The notes under the pieces were generated by a model. The model did not search any database. It was not told the origin of the DNA and worked only from the letters and a program-made list of their open reading frames with translations. DNA of 64,000 nucleotides from Megaustenia siamemsis. Taxonomy: Eukaryota > Mollusca > Gastropoda > Stylommatophora > Ariophantidae. Positions 43,524-56,265 of the stretch are shown here, piece after piece (the stretch's first letter is position 1; each line of letters starts with the position of its first letter). The stretch spans positions 11,313,811-11,377,810 of the forward strand of contig JAVIAB010000102.1 in assembly GCA_032433765.1 (NCBI GenBank). The letters run 5' to 3'. Position numbers and translations under genes: made by a program.

Positions 43524-43690
43524 TTTAAAGATGTTTGTTATTTCTAAGAGGACGTATAGTTTTAACGTAACTATATTAGTATAGTTTGCCTTATACTATC
43601 AGTTACGTTGCAACATGTAACATTTGAAATGTATTTTTCCAGACTTTATTTACTTTCGTTTCTTCTTTTGTTTTCGGTTTGCCGATAATT
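43110..43690. other. No recognised feature; poly(T) at 43488-43521
   Basis: Contains a short CACACACA stretch and a T run of over 30. No gene or family match. Confidence 0.5.
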
Positions 43691-43835
43691 ACCCATCTGC
43701 TCTTCATCGTCACCCGTAAAAGGGCGTAGGAGCGGTAATATTATTTTCTTTTTAATGTAAAAGGCTGTGACATCTGCGCATTTCGGCTTAAATTATCCGA
43801 CTTCAGCGCATAATCTTTGAGTACAGAGTTCTCGT
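43690..43835 (+). repeat. R1 fragment, diverged
   Basis: AAGGGCGTAGGAG, CGCATTTCGGCTTAAATTAT and CCGACTTCAGCGCATAATC followed by GAGTACAG align with the middle of R1. An R3 motif (AGCTTTACTGTAGCTCCGCA) lies further right at 43993-44015. Confidence 0.55.
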
Positions 43836-44039
43836 TTCTGTTTGATATATCCTTATATATTTTGTGTTGTTTGTTGCTACAGTTGAAGGCCTTCTTGGTC
43901 GAAACGTCGTTCTACTTTTGTTTCGTTTCTCATCTACGTAAAGCTGTTACCATGCTACTTTTTAAATATATATATATTGTCATTATTACCATCAGCTTTA
44001 CTGTAGCTCCGCATTTCGATGTCATTTAATACATCTTTC

Positions 44040-44297
44040 GGTAAGTAAAGTGCCCCCGTCACGCCAAGTGGCGTAAAGGGAATATGGTGTTAGTGAACAT
44101 AAATTTTACAAACCTTCAGCAGATGATGTTTGGGGTAATGTGGTCGGTAATACGCCCGTGCCGCTTTACTTTCCCAGAAAAAAAATCAGGTACACAGTTA
44201 TGGCTGGGTGAACCCGGAATCCGTCGGTTGGGATCGAACCCTACCTCTTGTCCTTTGTAGTCAGTTCACAAACCACTGAGCTACCGCGGCTACCCCT
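44040..44297 (-). mobile_element. SINE-A
   Basis: Full length: 3' CCCCGTCACGCCAAGTGGCG, body and head (GCCGCGGTAGCTCAGTGG) with B box GGTTCGATCCC. Confidence 0.92.
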
Positions 44298-44311
44298 CGC
44301 TAGATTAGACA

Positions 44312-44775
44312 GAAAAATGTTCATCTCCAATGTTCAAAGTTAGTCCTATTATATGGCTGTGAAACATGGAGATCAACAAGATTGACAATCATGAGGATAC
44401 AGACTTTCATTAATGGATGCTTACGCAGAATAAAAGGATGGAAATGGTAGGACAAATTCACTAACATAGAATTATGGAAATGTACCAGTAAAATACCAGT
44501 GGATAAAGAGATACAGCGAAGACGATGGCGCTGGATAGAACACATACTGCGGAAGCCAACAGAGAGTATTACACAACAGGCCCTTTTTTGGAATCCCCAG
44601 GGGGAAAAGACGAAGAGGAAGACCAAAGAATTCTTGGAGAAGACAGATAGAAGCAGAGATGAAGATGATGGGAAAGACATGGAATGATCTTAAAAGAATG
44701 GCGAGAAACAGAACGACTTGGAAAGTGTTTGTTGAAGACCTGCTCCACTGGAAGCTAAAAGGTATAAGAAGAAAA
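44312..44775 (+). mobile_element. LINE-A 3' end, 5'-truncated
   Basis: Matches LINE-A from FISNV..LLLYGCETW through [46 protein letters not shown] to WKVFVEDL and a GAAGAAAA tail. Frameshifts near 44598 and in the terminal segment. Confidence 0.88.
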
Positions 44776-44978
44776 TTGAACAGGTTAGTCTGTTTTCTGA
44801 GATATTACGCGGAGATTGAACAAAGTCTTATTCAGCTATGAATCACTGACATGTGCGGTGCCTCATCCCCGAGAATATTATTTGAGGGTTTATAGCCCAA
44901 TACTTCCCCCCCACCCCACCCCTAGTGGGGGCCCTGACCATGGTGAGGGGACTTTACCGCTGTCACATGCCACACATA

Positions 44979-45233
44979 GCCGCGATAGCTCAGTGGTTAG
45001 GGAACTGGACTACCACGGACAAAGGGTAGGGTTCGATCCCAACCGACGGCTTCCGGGTTCACCCAGCCTTAAATGGGTACCGGGTTTTTTTCTGGGAAAG
45101 TAAAGCAGCACGGGCGTAATACTGACCACACTAACCCAAAAATCATGTGCTGAAGGTCTGTAAAATATAGGGTCACTAACACCATATTTCCCTATACGCC
45201 ACTTGGCGTGACGGGGGTACTTGACTTACTTTT
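44979..45233 (+). mobile_element. SINE-A with perfect target-site duplication
   Basis: Head CCGCGATAGCTCAGTGGTTA, B box GGTTCGATCCC. Flanked by ACATGCCACACAT (44965-44977 and 45234-45246). Confidence 0.95.
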
Positions 45234-45254
45234 ACATGCCACACATATCGTAAT

Positions 45255-45455
45255 AGGCGACGATGGAGGAGATTAGGGTTAAGGTCTTCGCCGTTTGTTA
45301 CGGAGTTTGGACATCTGAGTTGAGGCCATCTTCAGTGCTTTCGCTAGTATACAGTGGACGTGCTTCTGCTGGTAAACGTGCTGTGGAGGATTTGAGTACC
45401 TTTGAGTTGCCAGTTGTGCAATGTAGGTAATCTGTCGACTAAACTAAAACTCTTC
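45255..45455 (+). repeat. R4 dispersed repeat, copy 2
   Basis: CTTCAGTGCTTTCGCTAGTA, AAACGTGCTGTGGAGGA and GTAATCTGTCGACTAAACT align with 12990-13155. Confidence 0.55.
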
Positions 45456-45487
45456 TCTGATGTGTTTCCTGCACTGACCAAAGACTG

Positions 45488-45595
<108 letters not shown>

Positions 45596-45609
45596 TGACC
45601 TTTCGAGCC

Positions 45610-46130
45610 GTAGTCGGCCCGCAGGGTGTAGACCAAGATATTCCCTCTCTTATCTGAATTTTTGTTCTAGCAGTTTTCAATTCTTTTAAAGATATTTTAT
45701 TAAATCTCGCCATTTGTCTCTGTTCTGTGCAAGCAACTTTATCTCATTGAGGGAGCCGATTCCTGCTGCTCTTGCCTCTCTCATCAATGTTCTTCTCAGT
45801 GTCTCCCTGGGTCTTCCTCTTTTTCTCTTACCTGTTGTTTCCCACATGAGGGCTTGCTTTGCTATTCAGTTATTATCTCTTCTCATCACATGTCCAACAT
45901 ATGACCATCGTCTTTTCTTGATTACTGAAGATATTAGTGGTTGATTGGCGATTTCTCTAATTTCGTCGTTTATTTTGAATTCGTTCCACGCTATACCAAG
46001 TATTTTCCTTAGACATTTATTTTCGAATGCGTTCAACCTTGTAAGACTGGTATGCAGTTCCTTAATTGTATCGACTGGAGGATGTGCTTCGGACCCTAGT
46101 GTTCGGTAAAAAGAAGCGGCTACCGTCATT
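45610..46130 (-). mobile_element. LINE-F 3' end, single copy here
   Basis: Minus strand: VASFYRTLGSEAHPPVDTI-like lead, then RLNAFENKCLRKILGIAWNE, NDEIREIANQPLISSVIKKR, RWSYVGHVMRRDNN, WETTGKRKRGRPRETLRRTL and NRDKWRDLIKYL-stop. Clear RTE/CFDP2-like C-terminus with its own 3' part. One frame break at the NN-stop. Confidence 0.85.
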
Positions 46131-46139
46131 CTTTTGTCT

Positions 46140-46438
46140 GATTTTTTTCTTTAAATTTGTTCATGGGTCAATAACTCTGCCATTGGGTTTTGACGCTTAA
46201 ATGTAAAAGTAAAAATTTAAAAAAAAGCATTCCCGCTTTTCTAGGTTGGTGGCTATCCTTAACATAGTGCCTCATGTCAGGCCCACACTGTGTGTCCTGC
46301 ATCTTTCTCTCCATTATACTCTGTAACGCTGTATCTGGATCTCGCTTTCGCATCTCCCGAAGAATCTTCTACTCAGTTATTCTATCTACAATCCCCACCA
46401 AATCCCCACCTCTTTCTCCCCCACCTTCTTCTTATTCT

Positions 46439-46488
<50 letters not shown>

Positions 46489-46840
46489 TTCTCTCTCTCC
46501 TTCGAAGTTCACTGCATACCTGTTTTTGTTATGATTGTTACTATTAATCTGACTATGCAACCTGTCCAGTTTCAGTGTTCCTCCTATCATTACTTTTATT
46601 CTTTTTTATTTTTTTTTTGCTGAAAGATTAAAAACGATTAAAGAGGGAGTTGTAAAATCATTGATTATATCAAAATTGTGCCTTTAGAGTGTGAGAAGTT
46701 TTATGACAAATTGCTGAATACACAAATTTGCTGCGTTAAATGAACTTCATCGGAGGAATATTCATGTTACTATCGTGGTAAGATGCAGTCAATCGTCTTT
46801 GAAATTGTTTGTATATGAGCTCTGTCACTGAAGAATAATA
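46140..46840. other. No recognised gene; (CT)n at 46441-46500
   Basis: Unique-looking apart from an interrupted CT/TTTCT microsatellite. Confidence 0.55.
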
Positions 46841-46843
46841 GTA

Positions 46844-47093
46844 AAAGTAAAGTAAAGTACCCACGTCACGCCAAGTGGCGTATAGAGAATATGGTGTTAG
46901 TGACCATACATTTTACAGACCTTCAGCACATGGTTTTTAGGTTAATGTGGTCGGTAGTACGCCCGTGCAGCCTTACTTTCCCAGAAAAAAATGTGGTACC
47001 CATTAAAGGCTGGGTAAACCGGACGCGTCAGTTGGGATCGAACCCTACCTCTTGTCCTTTGTTACCCAGTTCACTAATTACTGAGCTATCGCA
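46844..47093 (-). mobile_element. SINE-A with target-site duplication
   Basis: Full-length minus copy flanked by AAGAATAATAGTA (46831-46843 and 47094-47106). Its head is mutated (GCGATAGCTCAGTAATTAG). Confidence 0.93.
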
Positions 47094-47239
47094 AAGAATA
47101 ATAGTAGTAATGTTTATTATTTACGGGTGAACGAAATGTAAGTAGGTAGTAAATAATAAGTTATTTTATGTTGCTTGTGTTATATTATTTAAACTTTATA
47201 ATTACATTATTATTTATTTCAGTGCTTCTTGTATTGTAT

Positions 47240-47560
47240 TCCTCTTCTTCTACCTTTCATCTCCCCGTGGAGCATAGGTCTTCAATAAACACTTTCCAAG
47301 CCGTTCTGTTTCTTGCCATTCTTTTAAGATCGTTCCATGTCTTTCCCAGCATCTTCATCTCTGCCTCCATCTGTCTTCTCTAAGAATATCTTGGTCTTCC
47401 TCTTTGCCTCTTCCCCTGGGGATTCCAAAAAAGGGCACGTCGTGTAATACTCTCAGTTGGCTTCCCCACTGAATGTCCTATCCAGCGCCATTATCTTCGT
47501 TGTATCTCGTTGTCTACTGGTATTTTTGACTGGGATGTTTTCACAACTCTATCTCTTAAT
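47240..47560 (-). mobile_element. LINE-A terminal fragment
   Basis: Reverse complement of LINE-A from the GQIPVD..IQRR region to the CCTCTTCTTCTACC tail. Longer than the copy at 40.2 kb. Confidence 0.88.
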
Positions 47561-47639
47561 AGGTGTTCCCAGTTGATATACTGTGATTGGGGAAAACAAT
47601 AACAGGAGGAAATATTCTATAATTCTCAGCAATGGACTG

Positions 47640-49480
47640 ACGGTTAGTGTATGAGCGAGTGATTAAATGATGGGCTGGGTGAGTGAGTGATTAAATAATG
47701 GGCTGCGTGAGTGAATGATTAAATGATGGGCTGGGTGAGTGAGTGATTAAATAATGGGCTGGGTGAGTGAGTGATTAAATGATGGGCTGGGTGAGTGAGT
47801 GATTAAATGATGGGCTGGGTGAGTGAGTGATTAAATGATGGGCTGGGTGAGTGAGTGATTAAATGATGGGCTGGGTGAGTGAGTGATTAAATGATGGGCT
47901 GGGTGAGTGAGTGATTAAATGATGGGCTGGGTGAGTGAGTGATTAAATGATGGGCTGGATGAGTAAGTGATTAAATGATGGGCTGGGTGAGTGACTGATT
48001 AAATGATGGGCTGGGTGAGTGACTGATTAAATCATGGGCTGGGTGAGTGAGTGATTAAATGATGGGCTGGGTGAGTAAGTGATTAAATGATGGGCTGGGT
48101 GAGTGACTGATTAAATGATGGGCTGGGTGAGTGACTGATTAAATCATGGGCTGGGTGAGTGATTAAATGATGGGCTGGGTGAGTGAGTGATTAAATGATG
48201 GGCTGGGTGAGTGAGTGATTAAATAATGAGCTGCGTGAGTGAATGATTAAATGATGGGCTGGGTGAGTGAGTGATTAAATGATGGGCTGGGTGAGTGAGT
48301 GATTAAATGAATGGGCTGGGTGAGTTAGTGATTATATGATGGGCTGGGTGAGTGAGTGATTAAATGATGGGCTGGGTGACTAAGTGATTAAATGATGGGC
48401 TGGATGAGTTAGTGATTAAATGATAGGTTGGATGAGTGAGTGATTAAATGATGGGCTGGATGAGTTAGTGATTAAATGATGAGCTGGGTGAGTAAGTGAT
48501 TAAATGATGAGCTGGGTGAGTAAGTGATTAAATGATGGGCTGGGTGAGTGAGTGATTAAATGATGGGCTGGGTGAGTGAGTGATTAAATGATGTCCTGGG
48601 TGAGTGATTAAATGAAGGGCTGGGTGTGTAAGTGATTAAATGATGGGCTGGGTGAGTGAGTGACTGATTAAATGAAGGGCTGGGTGAGTGAGTGATTAAA
48701 TGATTGGCTGGGTGAGTTAGTGAGTGATTAAATGATGGGCTGGGTGAGTGAGTGATTAAATGATGGGCTGGGTGAGTGAGTGATTAAATGATGGGCTGGG
48801 TGAGTGAGTGATTAAATGATGGGCTGGGTGAGTGAGTGATTAAATGATGGGCTGGCTGAGTTAGTGAGTGATTAAATTATGGGCTGTGTGAGTAATTGAG
48901 TAATTAAATGATGGGCTGGGTGAGTGAGTGAAGGATTAAATGATGGGCTGGGTGAGTGAGTAAGCGATTAAATGATGGGCTGGGTGAGTGAGTAAGTGAT
49001 TAAATGATGGGCTGGGTGAGTGAGTGAATGATTAAATGATGGGCTGGGTGAGTGAGTGAGTGAGTAAGTGATTAAATGATGGGCTAGGTGAGTGAGTGAG
49101 TAAGTGATTAAATGATGGGCTGGGTGAGTGAGTGAGTGGATAATTGATGGGCTGGGTGAGTGAGTCAGTGATTAAATGATGGGCGGGGTGAGTGAGTGAG
49201 TGATTAAATGATGGGCGGGGTGAGTGAGTCAGTGATTAAATGATGGGCGGGGTGAGTGAGTCAGTGATTAAATGATGGGCTGTGTGAGTGAGTGATTAAA
49301 TGATGGGCGGGGTGAGTGAGTGAGTGATTAAATGATGGGTTGGGTGAGTGAGTGAATGAATAAATGATGAGCTGGGTGAGTGAGTAAGTGATTAAATGAT
49401 GGGCTGGGTGACTGAGTGAGTGATTAAATGATGGGCAGGTGATTGAGTAAGTGATTAAAACAGTGGCTGGGTGAGTGAGT
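47640..49480 (+). repeat. 28-bp minisatellite, about 1.8 kb
   Basis: Unit GATGGGCTGGGTGAGTGAGT + GATTAAAT, with units lengthened or shortened by multiples of 4 (extra GAGT). Homogeneous on the left, more variable from 48300, decaying into GAGT/GGTG repeats up to about 49690. Confidence 0.96.
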
Positions 49481-49794
49481 GATTAAGTGAACAGGATGGG
49501 TGAGAGAGTGAGTGTATTTGTTAACTGAGTGGGGTGGATGGGTACGTGAGTTGGTGGATGGATAGGTAGGTAGGTTGGTGGGTGGATGGGTGAGCAGGTT
49601 GGTGGGTGGTTGAGTGAGTGAATTGGTGAGCCCGTGAGCGGATGAGTGATTGAATTAATGAGTGAGTGAGTGAGTGAATGAGTGAGTGAGTGTGAAAATC
49701 AGAGAGAGGAAAGTAGGTTGTGAAGGGAAAGTATAGTCAATGAAAGTTTAAAAAAACCTTAAGGAAAAGTGGACGAAAGAGGAAACATCGACAG

Positions 49795-50545
<751 letters not shown>

Positions 50546-50549
50546 AAAT

Positions 50550-51360
50550 AGATATGCAGTGAGGCAGACATGTAGGTAGGTAGATACTTAGGTAGGTAGA
50601 TCGGTAGATAGCTAGATTTGTAGGTAGGTAGGTAGATGGATAGATGGATGGGTCGATTGATGGATGGATGGATGAATGGAGAGAAATAGAGAGAGATAAA
50701 GAGACAGATAGAGAGATAGATAGAGAGAGAAGTAAACATTGAACAAAATATATGTTTGTTTTTTTAATAAAAAAAGAGAAGGGAAGAGAGTACGAGAGAG
50801 TGAAATATGGATAAAAATAAAAAAAATAAGAAACAAGTAAATAACAATAAGAAGACAAGAATGATTAAATATTATTTTATAACTTTTTTAACTGATTTCC
50901 TTTCATTGTCCATGTTACTTCTCTTTATATTGTTTGATCTTTTTGCAATCACGATATTCCATTACATAGAAGTAATACTGTGGAGAGTTCTACCCGTGTT
51001 CCGCCTGGAGTGCATAAGTTAGTAATACCTTCACAAAGGGAGGTTGTGATCGAACGAAAGTCCGTTCAATCTGATTATTATTGAACAACGAGGAGTCCAT
51101 GACAGTCTGAAGTTGCTTGTGAAGTGTACTTCACTTCATCCTGGACGAGATCAAATCGAGGGAAATTACAGGAGAAGGAAATGTGAGTGCGGACAACTTG
51201 GCTAGTGTGAAGTAAAAGAAACAGCTACGTCAAGACAATGTTTCTCGGACCACATGCTCGTGGAGATGAAGAATTAGGAGTAGGGAAAGGAAGTCTTTAT
51301 CCGCGCGAAGCTTGTTTTTACGTCTAACATTTGTATTCTTTACCTGGCAACTACTCTTTT
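50550..51360. other. No recognised feature
   Basis: Degenerate GATA-like tail to 50730, then unique-looking AT-rich sequence. No coding signature. Confidence 0.5.
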
Positions 51361-51361
51361 T

Positions 51362-52240
51362 CATTCATCATCATCAAGTTGTCGACCTTCTGTCAAGCCA
51401 TTCTCTTAAGCTGTCTGGTATTTTTTCTCTTTGCTTCCCTCTATATTTTCGTCCCTCAATATTCCCAGTTCTTCCAAAATGGGACAATGACAGCTTTTTG
51501 GAAGAATAAAGGAAGCAAAAGGAAGTGTGAAATGTACAAAGGAATATCCCTATTGAGTCAAGTTGGTAAAATGTTTGCTAAAATATTGGAGAGGAGAGTA
51601 AGATACATAATAGAACCTCAATTAAGTAATAATCAATTCGGATTCAGAAAAGGCAAAAGCTGTACTGATGCTATATTTACATTGAGACAACTACGTGAAA
51701 AAACAATAGAATATGACAGAAACCTAAATATATTGTTTATAGATCAGGAAAAAGCGTTTGGTCGTGTTGACAGGAACAAACTTTGGCAAACTCTTGAAAC
51801 CTAAGGTGTAGCAGGACAACTACTAGATAATATAATGGCATTATATAAAAACAGTCAAAGTGCCGATAGAACATCGGAAGGTCTGTCAGAATGGTTTCAG
51901 GTTACAACATGTGTAAGACGACAAATGATATAAACTACGACACCTTTTAGTTATCAGTGAAAAGAGAAGAGAAGAGGAAGAATATTCCCAGTTCTTACAA
52001 TATATTCCAGCTGTTTCCTTCTCATTACATGGCCAAAAAATGTTGTTTTTTCCTAATATTTGAAATTAGCTCTCTTTTTGCTTTGGCCTCTTTCAGAACG
52101 TTTTCATTACTCTTGTTAGCTGTCCATAGTATTCTCAACATTCTTCTGTAAAACCACATTTCTACAGACTACAGTGATTTTGTTGTCTATTGTCATATTG
52201 CCCATGATTCACATCCATATGTTAATATGTTATATGTCTT
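51362..52240 (-). mobile_element. LINE-C 3' end, split by a LINE-D insertion
   Basis: 51362-51473 (tail ATCATCATCAAG, GCCATTCTCTTAAGCTGTCT) and 51981-52240 (CATTACATGGCCAAAAAATG, TATTCTCAACATTCTTCTG) are adjacent pieces of one minus-strand LINE-C. The part between belongs to LINE-D. The terminal SRPGT segment is lost. Confidence 0.87.
51474..51980 (+). mobile_element. LINE-D insertion with internal deletion
   Basis: Frame: TAFWKNKGSKRKCEMYKGIS, LLSQVGKMFAKILERRVRYI, NQFGFRKGKSCTDAIFTLRQ and ILFIDQEKAFGRVDRNKLW (motif A, usually FD, here FG). A stop follows, then remnants to VTTCVRR. The sequence then jumps straight to the LINE-D end (CGACAAATGATATAA...) with a GAAGAGGAAG tail, missing the FADD motif and thumb. 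A perfect 16-bp duplication AATATTCCCAGTTCTT (51458-51473, 51981-51996) flanks it. Confidence 0.92.
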
Positions 52241-52380
52241 TTTTTCATTATTCACCCTTAAAAAGACATTAAGTGATTTGTTTTAACGTTTACAGAAACG
52301 TGCGATCTTTTGCGAGACTCAGTTCAATACACATGTAGATTTGTGTTTTTTTTTTCTTTTCTCTTTTGCTTCTTATACTT

Positions 52381-52637
52381 GGGAGCCGCGATAGCTCAGT
52401 GGTTAGTGAACTGGACTACAATGGACAAGAGGCAGAGTTCGATCCCAATCGACGGCTCCGGTTCACCCAGCCTTTAATGAGTACCGGATTTTTTTCTGAG
52501 AAAGTAAAGCGGCACGGGCGTAATACCGACCACATTAACCCAAAATCATGTGCTGAAGGTCTGTAAAATGTATGGTCACTAACGCCATATTCCCTATACG
52601 CCACTTGGCGTGACGGGGGTACTTTACTTTACTTTTT
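52381..52637 (+). mobile_element. SINE-A with target-site duplication
   Basis: Full length. Flanked by TCTTATACTT (52371-52380 and 52638-52647). Confidence 0.93.
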
Positions 52638-52871
52638 TCTTATACTTAACTTTCTTTACTTTGTTTTTTTTTAAAGATTTGTTCTTCTGAATCCTTATCG
52701 ACGACTCATAGCAGACTGTTGGATTAGAATAAGCGAACCAGAGTTGATGAAAACCCTACTTTAGGTATTTGTTAATAGTAAGTAAAGGAATAGGTTCCCT
52801 CCCCTGCCTTCCTACGCGTTATATGTTGTTATATAAATAATATACAAATATATAATTATATAATATATTGA

Positions 52872-55300
52872 TGTTAGTGCCCATATATTCTATGACCATG
52901 TCACAATTTTAAATTAAATTAAAAAGGTATACTACAACGAATAAGGGCAGAACGTATTTCAATGTAGGGTTTCTTAAAGAACAAGGAATTAAAGATAAAT
53001 TCGCAGTCACAATATCAAACAAATACCAAGTCCTCCAACAACTAGAAAATACAATAAATATAGAAGATCATTGGAAACAGGTAAAAATATATGGAAAGAG
53101 ACATGCGAAGAAACACTGGGGAAAAGAGAACGCCAGAATAAGGCATGGATGACAGCAGAGACCCTGGATAAAATTAAAGAAAGAAAGAACAAGAAAGCAG
53201 ACATAAATAAAAGCAAAACAAGAAGTAATAAAGCCAAGACACAGGAAGCTTACACAGAGGTGAACAAAGAAGTGAGAAGATGCATTAAAAGGGATAAGAG
53301 GAAATATATAGATGAATTAGCTAAAGAGGCAGAAGAAGCAGCAAATAAAGGGAATATGAAAGAACTGTACAACAGCACAAAGAAATTAGGTGGAAAATAC
53401 AAACAGATCAACGCCTTTATCAAAGATAAGAAAGGAAATCTGCTTAGTAATATAAAGGAACAAATGGAGAGATGGAAGGAGCACTTTGAAGAACTTTTGA
53501 ACAGACCTGGCTCAAATAATCCTCCAGTAATACTACCAGCAGAAGAAGAATTACACGTTAACTGCGGAAAACCAAGCAAAGAAGAAATAATGAAAGCCAT
53601 CAAACTGTTAAAAGATGGTAAAGCCACAGGACCAGATGAAATTCCTTCGGAAGCCATCAAAGCAGATATTATCACCTCTACCAAGATGTTACATAATCTA
53701 TTGGATAAAATTTGGGAGAGGGAAGAAATACCTAAAGACTGGAGAGAAGGTTATATGATCAAACTACCAAAGAAAGGAAGTTTACAGGAGTGCACAAATT
53801 ATAGGGGAATTATGCTACTATCAGTGCCAGGAAAAATATTAGGCAGAATCATTCTGGAGAGACTAAAAGAGGCTATAGAGAAACACTTGAGAGATGAACA
53901 AGCAGGTTTTAGGAAGAACAGATCATGTGCTGATCAAATAACTACTCTACGTATAATAGTTGAACAAAGTTTAGAACTAAAATCCCACTTTATATTGGAT
54001 TCATAGATTACGAAAAGGCATTTGATAGTTTAGACAGAAGAATGCTTTGGAAGTTGCTGAGTCATTATGGAATCCCCATAAAGTTTATTAACCTGATAAA
54101 AACAATGTATGAAGGAACAAAATGTAGTGTGGTGCATGAAGGACAGCTTACAGAAGCATTTGAAATAAGAACAGGAGTAAGGCAAGGATGCCTTCTGTCT
54201 CCATTTCTCTTTCTACTGGCCATAGATTGGATTATGAAAATAACTCAAAACAACAGAAATGGGATCCAGTGGTCACTGACCAAACAACTTGATGATTTAG
54301 ACTTTGCTGATGACATAGCTCTCCTATCACACAGCCACCAACAGATGCAAGATAAAATTAGTATATTAGATGAGAGATCACAACAGCTAGGACTAAAGAT
54401 TAATAGAGATAAGACCAACATTATGAGAATTAATGCAGTTGGCAATAACCAAATAAAACTAGGAGAAATACCTCTACTAGACGTACAATCTTATATATAT
54501 CTTGGCAGTAATATAGATAAAGAGGGAGGAACAGAAAACGATACCAAAATAAGGATATCAAAAGCAAGAGGAGCTTTCATTGCACTGGGAAACATATGGA
54601 AATCCAAAGAAATTAGGCTAAATACAAAAATACAAATTTTCAACTCCAATGTTAAGTCGGTTCTATTATATGGCTGTGAAACATGGAGAATACAAAATTG
54701 ACAATCACGAAGGTACAGACTTTCATTAATGGATGCTTGCGCAGAATAAAGAGATGGAAATGGCAGGACAAAGTCACAAACGTGGAATTATGGAAGTGTA
54801 CCGGTCAAATACCAGTGGATAAAGAAATACAGCGAAGACGATGGCGATGGATAGGACACACACTACGGAAACCAACTGAGAGTATTACACAACAGGCCCT
54901 TTTTTGAATCCCCAGGGAAAAGACAAAGAGGAAGACCAAGGAATTCTTGGAGAAGACAGATTGAAGCAGAGATGAAGATGATGGGGAAGACATGGAATGA
55001 TCTTAAAAGAATTGCAAAAAACAGAACGACTTGGAAAGTGTTTGTTGAAGACCTATGCTCCACTGGGAGCTAAAAGGTAGAAGATGTCACAATTTTGGGT
55101 GATCCGGTTGGTATCACGCCAGGCCATATTTACTTCCCAGAAAAATCTTGACTACCCAGTTTTAGAGCCTGGGTGAAACCCGGAGACTTGTCGGTCCGAA
55201 AAAAAAATCCGCCGCTTCATGTTGATCGAACACTGCCTTATTATTAAATACCGGTTTGCATTCTTTTATAACTCGCTAAACCAAAATAGCTAGTTCTTTC
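52872..55300 (-). mobile_element. Old SINE-A relative, split by LINE-A
   Basis: GATGTTAGTGCCCATATATT at 52870 is the 3' region of a minus-strand SINE-A-like copy. The sequence resumes after LINE-A at 55097 with GGGTGATCCGGTTGGTATCA, CCCAGAAAAATCTTGAC, GCCTGGGTGAAACCCGG and a decayed head. The spelling resembles the older subfamily at 59675-59958. Only about 250 bp at the two ends belong to it. Confidence 0.65.
52911..55083 (+). mobile_element. LINE-A, RT domain to 3' end, most complete copy
   Basis: A 5'-truncated RTE-like non-LTR retrotransposon; the endonuclease is missing. The linker (LQQLENTINIEDHWKQVK, KAWMTAETLDKIKERKNKK) leads into RT: GKATGPDEIPSEAIK, LPKKGSLQECTNYRGIMLLS, EQAGFRKNRSCADQITTLR, motif A FIDYEKAFDSLDR, motif B RTGVRQGCLLSPFLFLLAID, motif C LDFADDIALL and GLKINRDKTNIM. 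The C-terminal part has [41 protein letters not shown] and CSTGS-stop. Frameshifts near 53083, 53990, 54700 and 54905. A 13-bp duplication ATGTCACAATTTT (52898-52910, 55084-55096) flanks it. Confidence 0.95.
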
Positions 55301-55424
55301 AGAGGCATCTCTGGAATGACGATTAGGATATTTCTGACCCCTTTTTTGCTTACCTGTCGCAAACAGTCAATTATGAGTTGCTGATGACTTTCAACAAATA
55401 CGCTGTTTGGGAGTCTTCTTATAT

Positions 55425-55665
55425 CTCATCATCATCAAATACCGGGCCTGCTGGCGTAGGTTATCATGTATCTCCACAACTTTCGATCTCGACAGTTATT
55501 TATCATTTCTGTTGTTGACCTTCTGCCAAGCTGTTTTCTTAACATGTCTGGTATCTTTTCTCTTTGCTTCCCTCTATCTCTTCGCCCCTCAATTTTCCAG
55601 TTGTTACAATATATTCCAGTTCTCTTTTCATTACATGGCCAAAAAAAATGATGATTGTTTCTTCC
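55425..55665 (-). mobile_element. LINE-C terminal fragment
   Basis: Minus strand reverse of SRPGT end: ATCATCATCAAATACCGGGC, CTGCTGGCGTAGG, CTTCTGCCAAGCTG, to the CATTACATGGCC block. Confidence 0.87.
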
Positions 55666-55744
55666 TTCTTATATCTAAGCAAATTCAATGAAAGATTGCG
55701 AGAACTTTTGTTCCACAATTTTGTGCACTGTACTCAGACACAGC

Positions 55745-56115
55745 GGGGTGTCCGGTTAGCGCAATCGATAGGCGGTTGGCTTACCACGGCAACAGCCGGG
55801 GTTCGTAATCCTGGCGAGGACACCTGGGTTTTACTAATTCCCTAAAAATTAGTAGGAGCCGCGATAGCTCAGTGGTTAGTGAACTGGACTACTACGGACA
55901 AGGGGTAGGGTTCGATCCCAACCGACGGCTCCGGGTTCACCCAGCCTTAAATGGGTACCGGATTTTTTCTGGGAAAGTAAAAGCAGCACGGGCGTAATAC
56001 CGACTACATTACCCCAAAAAATCATGTGCTGAAGGTGTGTAAAATATAGGGTCACTAACACCATATTTCCCTATACGCCACTTGGCGTGACGGGGGGTAC
56101 TTTACTTTTTACTTT
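55745..56115 (+). mobile_element. SINE-AA: second composite copy
   Basis: Same order as 14638-15012: tRNA-like module with GGTGTCC/GGACACC stem, TACTAATTCCCTAAAAATTA linker, SINE-A. Flanked by a perfect 14-bp repeat TACTCAGACACAGC (55731-55744, 56116-56129). The two copies appear more than 97% identical by eye. Confidence 0.95.
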
Positions 56116-56189
56116 TACTCAGACACAGCACTGAACTTGATAGCTTCTGTACTCTCCCCTCAGATCGCACACCACTCTTGACTCAGAGG

Positions 56190-56265
56190 CTGGTGGTATT
56201 ATCGTTAGTGTACGCCCCTGCCGATTTAAAGGGTCAGACTTCAAATACCAGTTGAAGCACTTTTT
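56190..56265 (+). other. tRNA-like SINE head
   Basis: CTGGTGGTATTATCGTTAG (A-box-like) and GACTTCAAATACC (weak B box), then a T run. Sequence to 56350 may be its body. Single copy here. Confidence 0.4.

Noticed and set aside
53071..54006. A host gene with reverse transcriptase homology
   Set aside because: Flanked by target duplications, 5'-truncated, and present as several 3'-end copies: LINE-A.
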